Shown piece after piece: positions 7,210 to 16,306 of a stretch of 64,000 nt of DNA. The notes below the pieces were generated by a model that ran no database searches, was not told the DNA's origin, and saw only the letters and a list, made by a program, of their open reading frames with translations. Origin of the DNA: Luteibacter aegosomatis (lineage in GTDB: Bacteria; Pseudomonadota; Gammaproteobacteria; Xanthomonadales; Rhodanobacteraceae); assembly GCF_023078455.1 (NCBI RefSeq), contig NZ_CP095740.1:3026001-3090000 (forward strand). The letters run 5' to 3'. Both the position numbers and the translations under genes were made by a program. Numbering within the stretch: the first letter of the stretch is position 1; every line of letters begins with the position of its first letter.

Positions 7210-9792
7210 ATGATCCAGGCATCACCCCATCATTCCGCGCGGCTCATCCGCATGATCGGGGGATTGCTTGCACTGGTCTTCGGGATAGCTCTCGTGTTCA
7301 TGGTCGAGACCGACCACGAACGCCGCGTTGACGCGACGCGCGTCCAGAACCAGGCATTCGCCGACGAGGGGCAACGCCTCCTGAGCGCGCAGTTGCGCAC
7401 CATCGAACGGGCCATGACCGGCATCGCCGTGGACAGCAGCGAACTGCGCGCCAACATTCCCGACCGGGCGCCGACCCTCATCGCGGAAAACATCGCCGGC
7501 GTGGCGAGCCGTCAGACCGAACTGGCCGACCTCATGCTCGTGGCGGCCGACGGAACGGCCGTTACGCCCGGGGAAGGCGATGCCACGCTGCCCCAGTGGT
7601 TCGCCGCCGATCCGCGGGCGTCGCTGCACTTCGGCCCGCTTCAGCAACGTCACGGCGAATGGGTGCTGCCGATCGCGGTATCCACGCCGGACGGACAGCG
7701 CGTACTCGGCCGAGTGAAGCAAGGCCTGCTGCAGGATATCGTGGAACATCTTCGTTCGGGACGCGATGCGGTAGCGGCCATCACCGATCGCTTCGGCGTC
7801 ATCGTCGCGCGCACGGGCGACGCGCCGGGCGTTGTGGGGCAGTCCGTCGACGCACTGTTCAAGCCGTTCGACAGCCGTAGCGACAGGCGGGTCAGCCGCA
7901 TCGACGGAGTGGATCGCATGATCGCCGTGAGCGCCCCCGAACGGTACCCGCTCTGGGTGGGGGTCGGCATATCCAGTGCCAGCGTGCTCGGGCCGTGGTA
8001 CCGCTTCACCATCTTCAGCGCCCTGCTCTACTTGCTCTACTGCGCCGGATTCGGTTACCTCTACCGCCACCTGCTGATCAGCGACCGTGCGCAACGCGCC
8101 TACGTGGCCGAACTCACCGCGGCATCCCGGCGCCTGGCGGATGCGGAGAAGCGTTTCCGCCTTACCTTCGACAAGAACCCCATCCCGTTCTGGGTCTACG
8201 ACACGACCACGCTCGCCTTTCTCGAAGTGAACGAGGCCGCCATCCGCGCCTACGGTTACTCACGCGACGAATTCCTTTCCATGCGCATCACCGACATCCG
8301 CGACGCACGCGATGCCATCGAGCTCAAGCAGATCGTCGCGGCGATCCGCGCGGGGGAGGAAGTCCAGACGGACAGGGTCTGGATACACCGTCGCAAGGAC
8401 GGCAGTACGATCGACGTCCGCCTGCACGCGGCCAGCATCGATTTCTCCGGCCACCATGCCCGGCTCGTGCTCGCCGAGGACATCACCGAACGTCTCCACA
8501 GCGAGCGCGCCCTGACCTATCGCGCCACGCACGACGTGATCACCGGCCTGCCGAATACCGAGGCCTTGGTGGACTACCTCGATCACGGCCTCGGCAAGGG
8601 CACGTGGTACGAAGTGGTCTACGTGCACCTGAGGGGGATCGACCGCGTGAGCGACACCTTCGGGCTGGACGTGGGACGCAGCGTGCTTCGCGGGGTCGCT
8701 TCGCGCTTCAGCCAGCTCGGCGGTGCCGGCGATATGGTCGCCCACCGCCCCGGTGAACGTTTCCTCGTCGCCATCAGCGACAAGGCAAGGCACGAAGCGA
8801 TCCTGGCCGCGCTGCTCGCGGCCGTGAACGAGCCCGTCGCCGTCAACGATACGCTGCATACCCTCGATCCGGAGATCGGCATCGCCTCGCATCCGGCCGA
8901 CGGGCCGGATGCCGGCCAGGTCATCGCCAACGCGGCGCTCGCGGCGCATTTCAAGGGTCACGAGCCGGGCCACGTCCAGGTGTTCGAACGCGGCATGGCG
9001 CAGCGTTCGATCGAACGCCTCACCATGGCCTCGCGGATGCGACAGGCCATCGACGGGGGGGAACTGGCGATGTATTTCCAGCCCATCGTGGAAGCGGCCA
9101 CCGGCCGCGTGCACATGCTGGAAGCCTTGATCCGCTGGCCGCAGTCCGGCGGCGGCTTCATCCCGCCGGACGTCTTCATCCCCTTGTGCGAGGAAACGGG
9201 GTTGATCGCGCCGCTGGGCCGCTGGGCCTTCGAGACGGCGGCGCGCACGCACGCATCGCTGGCCGCGGCCGGCCATGGCCACCTGTCCGTCGCCGTCAAC
9301 GTATCCGCTTTGCAGTTCCGCGGAACCGACGTGGCGACCCTCGTGCGCGCCGCCGCCGAAACCTATCGCCTGCCCATCCATGCGCTGGAACTGGAACTCA
9401 CCGAAAGCAGCCTGATGGAACCGGCGCACGTCGCCACGCTGAGGAAGCTGAGCGCGCAAGGCACTCGCGTGTCGCTCGACGACTTCGGCACGGGTTTTTC
9501 GAGCATGGCCTACCTGCGAGACCTACCCATCGACGCCTTGAAGATCGACCGCTCCTTCGTGGTCGATGTCGACACCGACGAGCGCGCCGCGTCCATCTGC
9601 CGTTCCATCATCGCCCTGGCCCATACCCTGGGGATGACGGTGGTTGCCGAGGGCGTGGAACGGGAGGGCCAGTACGCGTGGCTCAGGAAAAACGGATGCG
9701 ACCGCATCCAGGGCTATTTCGTGCATGCACCGGTGCCACTGGCGGAACTGCTGGCTTACCTGTCCGACGAACGGAAGGTGTCGATCCACTGA
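7210..9792 (+). CDS. Membrane PAS-GGDEF-EAL c-di-GMP phosphodiesterase
   Basis: The 860-residue protein has a membrane helix at about 16-33, a periplasmic sensor region, a second helix at about 265-288, a PAS domain (about 313-430), a GGDEF-like domain (about 437-590) and an EAL domain (about 605-855). The GGDEF motif is degenerate (RPGERF, 513-518), so cyclase activity is unlikely. The EAL domain keeps its key elements: EALIR, the NVSALQF Asn, ELTESSL, DDFGTGFSS, LKIDRSF Lys and VVAEGVE. It should therefore hydrolyse c-di-GMP, opposing the cyclase 4 kb away. Confidence 0.9.
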   Translation: MIQASPHHSARLIRMIGGLLALVFGIALVFMVETDHERRVDATRVQNQAFADEGQRLLSAQLRTIERAMTGIAVDSSELRANIPDRAPTLIAENIAGVASRQTELADLMLVAADGTAVTPGEGDATLPQWFAADPRASLHFGPLQQRHGEWVLPIAVSTPDGQRVLGRVKQGLLQDIVEHLRSGRDAVAAITDRFGVIVARTGDAPGVVGQSVDALFKPFDSRSDRRVSRIDGVDRMIAVSAPERYPLWVGVGISSASVLGPWYRFTIFSALLYLLYCAGFGYLYRHLLISDRAQRAYVAELTAASRRLADAEKRFRLTFDKNPIPFWVYDTTTLAFLEVNEAAIRAYGYSRDEFLSMRITDIRDARDAIELKQIVAAIRAGEEVQTDRVWIHRRKDGSTIDVRLHAASIDFSGHHARLVLAEDITERLHSERALTYRATHDVITGLPNTEALVDYLDHGLGKGTWYEVVYVHLRGIDRVSDTFGLDVGRSVLRGVASRFSQLGGAGDMVAHRPGERFLVAISDKARHEAILAALLAAVNEPVAVNDTLHTLDPEIGIASHPADGPDAGQVIANAALAAHFKGHEPGHVQVFERGMAQRSIERLTMASRMRQAIDGGELAMYFQPIVEAATGRVHMLEALIRWPQSGGGFIPPDVFIPLCEETGLIAPLGRWAFETAARTHASLAAAGHGHLSVAVNVSALQFRGTDVATLVRAAAETYRLPIHALELELTESSLMEPAHVATLRKLSAQGTRVSLDDFGTGFSSMAYLRDLPIDALKIDRSFVVDVDTDERAASICRSIIALAHTLGMTVVAEGVEREGQYAWLRKNGCDRIQGYFVHAPVPLAELLAYLSDERKVSIH

Positions 9793-9795
9793 GCC

Positions 9796-10089
9796 TCAGG
9801 CCCGGGACGATCCCTTGACGACCGAATCCAGGTGCTCGACGCGGGCCATGTCGCCCAGCCACACGGTGGCGTCCGGCTTTTCCAGTCGCACCACGCCGTT
9901 GGTGCCTTCGGTGCCCTCCTCGTCGCGAAAGCTCTGAACCGTCGGCGTGACGGCGACGGTTCCCTCCACCGAGCCACCGCCGACCAGGTGCACGCGGACG
10001 CGCGCGTTGACGGCGAGTTCGGCCACGAGGCGATCCAGGCGGGCCATGTCGTCGGGATGGGTGAATACGGTTTTCGCGTTTTGCGCCAT
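9796..10089 (-). CDS. DUF3247 family protein
   Basis: This 97-residue cytosolic protein of unknown function resembles the DUF3247 family of Xanthomonadales. Its second half (ARVRVHLVGGGSVEGTVAV, then VVRLEK and VWLGDMARVEHL) looks like a small beta-barrel of Sm/SH3 type. The start follows a GGAGA site (10089); an upstream in-frame Met lacks one. It is convergent with the EAL gene. Confidence 0.75.
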   Translation of the reverse strand: MAQNAKTVFTHPDDMARLDRLVAELAVNARVRVHLVGGGSVEGTVAVTPTVQSFRDEEGTEGTNGVVRLEKPDATVWLGDMARVEHLDSVVKGSSRA

Positions 10090-10185
10090 CGTCGTCTCCT
10101 TTCGGTTTACCTTGGCGACCCTTGCACGACGGATGTGTGCGACCGGCATCGGTTTCGCGAAAACCGGGTGCAAGCCCGGCGCGAT

Positions 10186-10803
10186 TCAATGACGCTTCGT
10201 TCGCTCCCGGTGCGCCGCCTGCTTCGCGCGGTTGCCGCATACCGCCATGCTGCACCAGCGGCGCACCCTTGCCCGCGTGTGATCGGCGAACAGCAACGTA
10301 CACCCCGGGCCTTCGCAGGCCTTCACGTCGGCGAAATTTTCCGTGACGACGAGGTCGGCCATGCTTCGCGCGATGGGGATCAGCAGCGATTCCGGCGAAC
10401 TCCACCGGCGGCGTGTCCGCAACGTCAGCGGCGAGGCCTCCTCGTCGGCCACGATCTCGACGAATGCGTCGTCCAGCCGCAAGACGCGATTCAGCGGCGC
10501 CAGCTCGTCGAGATCGCGCCGGGTAAGCGGTGCGCCCTTGCGTTCGTAGACGAAACCCCGGAACCACTCGCGTAGTTCACGCGCCTGAGCCGCCACGGCA
10601 TCCAGTTCGCCCGGTGCCGACGACGTGCGAAACATCGCGAGCACGTCGGCCGGTACGAGATCCGCCTGGCTCAGCCAGTCGAGCAGCCCTTCGCCGCCGT
10701 CGAGCCATTCGTAGGGCACATCCACCGGCGTGGCGATGGAATTGAGGATATCCAGGCCTCGCGCGTCGGCGACGAAGAGGGCGGGCAAGCGTGGTTCGGT
10801 CAT
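10186..10803 (-). CDS. CGNR zinc-finger / ABATE-domain regulator
   Basis: The 205-residue protein has an N-terminal ABATE-like helical domain and a C-terminal CGNR zinc finger. The finger is the stretch from CEGPGC through WCSMAVCGNRAKQAAHRER, with four Cys that would bind zinc. Proteins of this family are presumed stress-linked transcription factors. A clear sigma-70-type promoter lies just upstream on the same strand (10840-10868), and the gene is divergent from the hydrolase/SDR/MDR operon, which it might control (inference). Confidence 0.85.
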   Translation of the reverse strand: MTEPRLPALFVADARGLDILNSIATPVDVPYEWLDGGEGLLDWLSQADLVPADVLAMFRTSSAPGELDAVAAQARELREWFRGFVYERKGAPLTRRDLDELAPLNRVLRLDDAFVEIVADEEASPLTLRTRRRWSSPESLLIPIARSMADLVVTENFADVKACEGPGCTLLFADHTRARVRRWCSMAVCGNRAKQAAHRERTKRH

Positions 10804-10839
10804 GGGGGTTCATCCTGGATGCGCGCGTTTGACGTAACC

Positions 10840-10868
10840 ACTATAAACGCTATTGACAAGTTACTCAA
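10840..10868 (-). promoter_or_regulatory. Sigma-70-type promoter of the CGNR gene
   Basis: On the minus strand TTGAGT (10863-10868) and TATAGT (10840-10845) are separated by exactly 17 nt. This is a near-consensus pair, 37 bp upstream of the CGNR start codon. It is one of the clearest promoters in the window. Confidence 0.7.
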
Positions 10869-11002
10869 GGCGTCCAACACTGGCATGGCACGAGCGGCCG
10901 CCAAGGCCGCGCCAGCGTTGTTTTATCCCGACCCTGCCGCCCACCGGTGACGTTCAAGCGCGTCGCCATGGACGTCCTTTGCCCGACGCCAGGAGTAGCT
11001 CC

Positions 11003-11710
11003 ATGAACGCCACCGACCTTTCCATCGTCCTCGTCCATGCCGCCTGGCTGGACGGTTCAAGCTGGGCGCCCGTGACCGCCAGGCTCGCACGGCGCGGATT
11101 CCGCGTACTCGCCGCGCCGCTTCCGCTGTCGTCGCTCGAAGACGACGCGTCGGCCATCGCGGCGACGGTGCGACGGGCCCAGGCGCCATCCCTTGTCGTC
11201 GGCCACGCGTATGCCGGCGGCCCGATGTCAGTGACCACGCCCGACGGTATCGCCGGGCTCGTCTATGTCGCTGGCCTGGCTCCCGACGAAGGCGAATCGG
11301 TCGCCGAGGTCTACGGCCGTCACCCGCACCACGAACTGGCCCCGGCGCTGACCCCAGCCGCGGACGGCCTGCTCTACCTGCCTCGCGAAGCGTTCGCCCG
11401 GGCCTTCGCGCAAAACGCCGATGCCGACGTGTTGCGCAACCTCGAAGCCGCGCAGCGGCCGATCGCACCGAAGGCGATCACGACGCCGTCCCCGGCACCG
11501 CTGTGGAAGCGCTTGCCCAGTTGGTACCTCATCGCGACGCAGGACCGGATGATTCCCACGGCGACCCAGCGGTTCGTCGCACGACGCATGGATGCGGTGG
11601 TCAGCGAAGCGCCGACCGACCACGTGCCGATGCTCACCTCGCCCGACACGGTCGCGGACCTGATCGAGCAGGCCGCGCGCACGCTCGTCGCGTCCGCCAC
11701 CCGCGCCTGA
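11003..11710 (+). CDS. Alpha/beta-hydrolase-fold protein lacking the usual nucleophile
   Basis: The 235-residue protein has the N-terminal oxyanion segment VLVHAAWLDGSSW and a C-terminal TDHVPMLTSP that supplies the catalytic His, as in short hydrolases of the esterase/haloperoxidase group. At the nucleophile elbow, where GHSxGG is expected, it reads GHAYAGG, so the catalytic Ser is replaced by Ala. It may be a non-hydrolytic relative. The start follows an AGGAG site. It is the first gene of an operon with an SDR and a medium-chain dehydrogenase. Confidence 0.8.
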   Translation: MNATDLSIVLVHAAWLDGSSWAPVTARLARRGFRVLAAPLPLSSLEDDASAIAATVRRAQAPSLVVGHAYAGGPMSVTTPDGIAGLVYVAGLAPDEGESVAEVYGRHPHHELAPALTPAADGLLYLPREAFARAFAQNADADVLRNLEAAQRPIAPKAITTPSPAPLWKRLPSWYLIATQDRMIPTATQRFVARRMDAVVSEAPTDHVPMLTSPDTVADLIEQAARTLVASATRA

Positions 11711-11728
11711 GTCCACGGAGCGAACGCC

Positions 11729-12502
11729 ATGAACAACGACACCTTAGCGATCGTCACGGGCGCCAGCCAGGGCATCGGCCGGGCCACCGCCCTCCGCCTC
11801 GCGCGTGATTTCCACACCCTCGTGCTCGTCGCGCGGCAACGCGAGCGTCTCGAAGACACCGCCGCCGCCGTCAGGCGCGAAGGCGCCAGGGCGCTGGTGA
11901 TCGATCGCGACCTGAGCGAGCCCGACGCCGCGTCTCACGTCGTCGACGCCGCGCTCGCCGCCCATGGGCGCATCGATGCGGTGCTCAACATCGCGGGCGC
12001 CGTGCCGCAGGTGGACCTCTTCGAGATGACCGACGAGCAGTGGGACGCCGGCATAGCGCTCAAACTGCATGGCGCTCGCCGTCTCACCATGCGCGCCTGG
12101 GATGCGTTGAAGGCCAGCGGCGGCGCCGTGGTGCTCACCTCGGGCAATTCGGCGACGGTACCCAAGGCGCCCTATGCGGCGGTCGGCACCATCAATGCCG
12201 CCATCGTCGCGCTGGCGAAAGCATTCGCCGAACGCGGTACGAAGGATGGCGTGCAGGTGAACAGCGTGCTTCCGGGTCCGGTGATGACCGATCGCCGCCG
12301 CACCTACCTGGAAACATGGGCAACGGCCCATGACATGAGCACGGAAAGCGCCACGCGCACCTTCCTCGCCCAGGCCGGCATCGGCCGCTATGGCACGCCG
12401 GAAGACATCGCCGAACTGATGGCTTTCCTCGTGTCGCCGGCCGCCCGCTGGCTGACCGGCGCGCAATTGCGCATGGACGGCGGCGAAGTGCAGGCCATCT
12501 GA
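11729..12502 (+). CDS. Short-chain dehydrogenase/reductase (atypical active site)
   Basis: The 257-residue Rossmann protein has the cofactor loop TGASQGIG near the N-terminus and the C-terminal pattern WLTGAQLRMDGGE typical of classical SDRs. The catalytic stretch reads SGNSATVPKAPYAAVGTIN: the Tyr is present, but the Lys expected four residues later is Gly. Activity is therefore uncertain. It starts 18 nt after the hydrolase stop, behind a GGAG site, so the two are co-transcribed. Confidence 0.85.
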   Translation: MNNDTLAIVTGASQGIGRATALRLARDFHTLVLVARQRERLEDTAAAVRREGARALVIDRDLSEPDAASHVVDAALAAHGRIDAVLNIAGAVPQVDLFEMTDEQWDAGIALKLHGARRLTMRAWDALKASGGAVVLTSGNSATVPKAPYAAVGTINAAIVALAKAFAERGTKDGVQVNSVLPGPVMTDRRRTYLETWATAHDMSTESATRTFLAQAGIGRYGTPEDIAELMAFLVSPAARWLTGAQLRMDGGEVQAI

Positions 12503-12526
12503 CCCCACATCCACTGGAGACATCTC

Positions 12527-13501
12527 ATGCGTGCCATCGTCCTCGAATCCTTCGGCGGTCTCGACAGCCTCGTCTATCGCGACATGCCCGATCCCGAACC
12601 CTTGCAGGGCCACGTCGTCATCCAGGTGAAGGCCTTCGGCATAAACCACGCCGAGATGCACATGCGTCGTGGCGAATGGGCCGAAGCCGCGCCGGTGAGC
12701 GGCATCGAATGCGTGGGTATCGTGACGTCATGCCCCGGCGGCGAATTTCCCGTAGGGGCAAAGGTCGCTGCGCTGATGGGCGGCATGGGCCGCACCATCA
12801 ACGGCAGCTACGCCGAATACACGCGGGTACCGGCATCGAACGTGGCGCTGATCGAATCGGACCTGTCGTGGGCCGAACTCGCGGCGCTGCCCGAGAGCTA
12901 CGCCACCGCGTGGACCTGCCTGTTCCGCAATCTCGCCATCGAAGCCGGACAGACGCTGGTGATTCGTGGCGCGACCTCGTCGTTCGGCACGGCGGCGTTG
13001 AACATGGCCGTGAATGCGGGCGTTCGCGTGATCGCCACCACGCGCAATCCCGCGCGCTTCGACGCGCTGACGGCGCTGGGAGCCGAACGCGCCGAGATCG
13101 AGCGGCCCGACCTGTCCACGCACATCGAAGGCGCGAAGACCTTCGACGCCGTCCTCGACCTGGTCGGCAACAGCACCATGCTCGATTCGCTGGACATGGT
13201 ACGCCGGGGCGGCAAGGTTTGCCTGGCCGGATGGCTGGGCGGCCTCGCCCCCATCGACGGTTTCAACCCGCTGCTGCAGATGGCCAGCGGCGTCTACCTC
13301 ACCTTCTTCGGCAGCTTCGTGTTCGGCTCGCCCGCGTTTCCCGTATCCGACGTGCCGCTCCAGCGGATCGCGCACGACATCGCGCAGGGTCGCTGGGATG
13401 CGAAGCCGAGCCGGATCTTCGGCTTCGATCAGATCCGCGAAGCGCATCGCGTGATGGAGGCGAACGAGGCCCATGGAAAAATGGTGGTGGTGATCGATTA
13501 A
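12527..13501 (+). CDS. Zinc-independent MDR oxidoreductase (quinone reductase type)
   Basis: The 324-residue medium-chain dehydrogenase/reductase has an N-terminal GroES-like domain (VIQVKAFGINHAEMHMRRGE) and a nucleotide-binding domain (TLVIRGATSSFGTAALNMA). The zinc-binding Cys pattern of alcohol dehydrogenases is absent, which places it with NADPH quinone reductases and enoyl reductases. It is the last gene of the three-gene operon, 24 nt after the SDR, with a GGAGA site. Its end overlaps the convergent MFS gene by 4 bp. Confidence 0.85.
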   Translation: MRAIVLESFGGLDSLVYRDMPDPEPLQGHVVIQVKAFGINHAEMHMRRGEWAEAAPVSGIECVGIVTSCPGGEFPVGAKVAALMGGMGRTINGSYAEYTRVPASNVALIESDLSWAELAALPESYATAWTCLFRNLAIEAGQTLVIRGATSSFGTAALNMAVNAGVRVIATTRNPARFDALTALGAERAEIERPDLSTHIEGAKTFDAVLDLVGNSTMLDSLDMVRRGGKVCLAGWLGGLAPIDGFNPLLQMASGVYLTFFGSFVFGSPAFPVSDVPLQRIAHDIAQGRWDAKPSRIFGFDQIREAHRVMEANEAHGKMVVVID

Positions 13502-14697
13502 CCGGCGACAGGCGCGCGCACGTGGTGCGCGCGCGACACGATCCACGCCACGGCCGCCAGGGCCAGCACGAGAATGATGGCGGCATAGGCGTCGATGGCC
13601 ACCATCAAACCGTGCTTCTGGGCCACCCGGCCGATCGCGATGGTCGGCACGCTGAAGGCCAGGTAGCTCTCGATGTAAAACACGGCCATGAGCCGCGTGC
13701 GGTCGCTCGCGTCGGCGAGCGGCAGCACGCTGCGCACGGAGCCGAAGAACGAGGCGCCGAAGCCGCCGCCGACGACGATCGAGCCTACGATGAGCCACGC
13801 GCCCGACCCCGCGATCGCACCCACGAGCACCAGCGTGAGCCCGACGATGAACAGCGTGGCGCCGGTCAGCAGGGTGCGCAGGGAAGACATGCGCATGCCC
13901 GCCAGCACGGCGAGGGCGCCTGTCGCCGTCAACGCCGCCACGGTAAGGCCACCCAGCCAGGGCGACGTCGAATGCGTGGTCTGCGCCACCAGCGACGGCA
14001 TCAGCGAGAAATAGAAACCGCCGAGCATCCACGCTGCGACGTTCAGCGGCGTGACCGCCATCAACGCGCCACGGGCATGCAGGGGCACGGCGACGTTCGG
14101 GCGCAGGCTGGCCAGCGCGCCGGGCCGTCCGTCCGCCGTTTCGGGTGCCGTCCAGGTCAGCACCAGTGCCATCAGCAGCAGCACGGCAAGCACGATATAC
14201 ACGCCTTGCATCGGTGCCGGGGCGAACACGATCAGCGACGTGCTGCCCAGCGCGCCGAGGGCAAGGCCGACCAGCGGCCCGATGCTGTTGACGGTGGCGC
14301 CATGCTGGCGATCGACGTCGAGCAAGGCCGCACCGACGGCGGCCGTCGCGAGGCCCGTCGCCACGCCTTGCAGCAAACGCGCGGTCACGAGCCAAGCCGC
14401 GCCGTCGGCAAGCAGGAACGAAAGCATGGCCAGCAGGTTGAGCCCGATCGCCAGGGAAATGACGGGCCGGCGCCCGAGGTGGTCGGAGAGGCGGCCGGCG
14501 AAAAGCAGGGCCGTGAGCAAGGCGAACGCGTAGACACCGAAGATCACCGTGAGGAGTGTCGGCGTGAAATGCCAGGCCGCCTGGTAGACGCGATAGAGGG
14601 GCGTCGGTGCGGCTGAGGCGGCGGCAAACACGGTCAGGGTACCCGCGTGGATGGCAAGCGGCCGAAGGCGCCGGGCCGGGCTGGCGGTGATGGTCAT
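13498..14697 (-). CDS. MFS transporter (drug efflux type)
   Basis: The 399-residue protein has about 12 hydrophobic helices. The loop after helix 2 reads GRLSDHLGRRPV, the diagnostic MFS motif A. The start MTITASP is preferred over the Met four codons upstream. It is divergent from a TetR repressor, and a perfect inverted repeat lies in the short gap, so it is probably an export pump induced when its substrate releases TetR. The substrate cannot be inferred. Confidence 0.85.
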   Translation of the reverse strand: MTITASPARRLRPLAIHAGTLTVFAAASAAPTPLYRVYQAAWHFTPTLLTVIFGVYAFALLTALLFAGRLSDHLGRRPVISLAIGLNLLAMLSFLLADGAAWLVTARLLQGVATGLATAAVGAALLDVDRQHGATVNSIGPLVGLALGALGSTSLIVFAPAPMQGVYIVLAVLLLMALVLTWTAPETADGRPGALASLRPNVAVPLHARGALMAVTPLNVAAWMLGGFYFSLMPSLVAQTTHSTSPWLGGLTVAALTATGALAVLAGMRMSSLRTLLTGATLFIVGLTLVLVGAIAGSGAWLIVGSIVVGGGFGASFFGSVRSVLPLADASDRTRLMAVFYIESYLAFSVPTIAIGRVAQKHGLMVAIDAYAAIILVLALAAVAWIVSRAHHVRAPVAG

Positions 14698-14744
14698 GGT
14701 GAAGGCCAAAAGCTAAGAATGTGCGTTAGCCTACTCTGATTTCG

Positions 14745-14771
14745 CCTTAACGCAATCTCTTTGCGTTAAGG
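14745..14771. promoter_or_regulatory. TetR-type operator between the MFS pump and its repressor
   Basis: CCTTAACGCAA and TTGCGTTAAGG form a perfect 11-bp inverted repeat around a 5-nt spacer, in the 91-bp gap between the divergent genes. A related half-site (GTGCGTTAGCC, 14721-14731) lies toward the MFS gene. Size and position suit a dimeric TetR repressor controlling both directions. Confidence 0.8.
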
Positions 14772-14773
14772 GA

Positions 14774-14782
14774 TGCTATGAT
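14774..14782 (+). promoter_or_regulatory. Extended -10 element of the tetR gene
   Basis: TGCTATGAT is an extended -10 box with no good -35 hexamer, directly after the operator. Its usual start point would fall at about 14789, the A of the tetR ATG, so the mRNA may be leaderless. Confidence 0.5.
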
Positions 14783-14788
14783 GGACGT

Positions 14789-15364
14789 ATGACCGATTCG
14801 ACCCTTTCGCAGCGTCCGTCCGCCGCCCCTCGCCCTGGCGGCCGTAGTGCGCGGGTGCAGGCCGCCGTCCACCAGGCGGTGCGAGAGCTCCAGCAGGAAG
14901 ACTCGCGGGAAGGCGTGACGGTGCCGGCGATCGCCGCCCGGGCAGGCGTGACCCCGTCCACCATCTACCGCCGCTGGGGTGACCTCTCGCAGTTGCTGGC
15001 CGACGTTGCCCTGGAACAGTTGCAACCGGACAGCACGCCGCCCGAGACGGGTTCATACCGCGGCGATCTCGAAGGGTGGCTGGAGCAATACCTCGACGAG
15101 ATGAATTCCGGGCCGGGGCGTGCCCTTCTGCGTGACGTGCTGAGCGCCGAGGGTGCGAAGGCGTGCCTCTGCGCGGGCTACAACACCCAGCAGATCGACG
15201 TCATCGCCGAGCGGGCGCGGACCCGTGGGGAGCCCTTTCCCCCGACGGCCGACGTCATCGAGAAAGTGGTGTCACCGTTGCTCTATCGCATCCTCTTTAC
15301 CGAAACGCCACCCGTCGTCGGCGACCTTCATCGCTGGATAGACGACGTACTCACGTCGCGCTAG
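14789..15364 (+). CDS. TetR/AcrR family transcriptional repressor
   Basis: The 191-residue protein has an N-terminal helix-turn-helix (VTVPAIAARAGVTPSTIYRRW) and a C-terminal ligand domain of the TetR_C type. It is divergent from the MFS pump with a perfect operator in between, the standard layout for local repression and autoregulation. No Shine-Dalgarno sequence is visible, in line with a leaderless transcript. Confidence 0.9.
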   Translation: MTDSTLSQRPSAAPRPGGRSARVQAAVHQAVRELQQEDSREGVTVPAIAARAGVTPSTIYRRWGDLSQLLADVALEQLQPDSTPPETGSYRGDLEGWLEQYLDEMNSGPGRALLRDVLSAEGAKACLCAGYNTQQIDVIAERARTRGEPFPPTADVIEKVVSPLLYRILFTETPPVVGDLHRWIDDVLTSR

Positions 15365-15478
15365 CCGGGCACGTCGCCGCGCATGCGGTTTTCGCGACAG
15401 CGGCATGGCTTCACGCAAGCCATGCCTCACGATCACGACGTCCCGGACAGGCTTTTCGCCTGACACCGAGGAACCGTC

Positions 15479-16306
15479 ATGACGACCGAAACCGCTTTCA
15501 TCACCGGCGCCAGCAGCGGCATCGGCCTGCATCTCGCGCATCGCTTCGCCGCCGAAGGGCATCCATTGTTCATCGTCGCACCGGACGCGGGAGAGCTCGA
15601 CGCGGTGGCGCGCGAGATCCGGCAACGCCACGGGGTCGACGTCACGCCGCTGGCGGCCGACCTGGAAGATCGCACCAGCTTCGAAGCCATCGGGCACGCT
15701 TTGGCGGACAAGCCGATCGATATCCTCGTCAACAACGCCGGCCATGGATTCAAGGGCGCCTACGCCGACGTGCCCATCGCCACGCACCTGTCCGTCCTGC
15801 GACTCAACGTCGAGGCCGTGCTGCGGCTGACGTCGATCGTCTTGCCGACGATGGTGGCGCGTGGAAGTGGGCGCATATTGAACACGGCGTCGATCGCGGG
15901 CTTCGAACCCGGTCCGACCATGGCGGTGTACCACGCCAGCAAGGCCTTCATCCTGTCCTGGAGCGAAGCCATCGCCACCGAACTGGAAGGCAGCGGCGTG
16001 ACCGTGACCGCTTTGTGCCCTGGTCCGACGGATACCGACTTCTTCCCGAAGGGCGACATCGAAGAGAGCTTCGCCTTCCAGAAAGGTAACCTCATGGACC
16101 CCGAAGACGTGGCGAACGAAGGCTACCGCGCGGTGATGAAGGGTGAACGCATCGTGGTACCCGGCGCCGTGAACAAGGCCCTGGTCTTTTCCCGCCGCTT
16201 CATGTCCGAGCATGCCCAGAGCAAGCTCAACGAGAAGATGTACGAAGACGTGGATAGGCACTCCCGCGATCGCGGCGACAAGGAATCGACGCCGGGCGCA
16301 CCATGA
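15479..16306 (+). CDS. Short-chain dehydrogenase/reductase
   Basis: The 275-residue classical SDR has TGASSGIG for NAD(P) binding, NNAGHG, and a complete catalytic triad context: Ser in LNTASIAG and YHASK with both Tyr and Lys. The C-terminal part resembles the DltE/YqjQ-like group. A GAGGAA site precedes the start. Its stop overlaps the start of the isochorismatase gene (ATGA), so the two are translationally coupled. The substrate is unknown. Confidence 0.85.
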   Translation: MTTETAFITGASSGIGLHLAHRFAAEGHPLFIVAPDAGELDAVAREIRQRHGVDVTPLAADLEDRTSFEAIGHALADKPIDILVNNAGHGFKGAYADVPIATHLSVLRLNVEAVLRLTSIVLPTMVARGSGRILNTASIAGFEPGPTMAVYHASKAFILSWSEAIATELEGSGVTVTALCPGPTDTDFFPKGDIEESFAFQKGNLMDPEDVANEGYRAVMKGERIVVPGAVNKALVFSRRFMSEHAQSKLNEKMYEDVDRHSRDRGDKESTPGAP

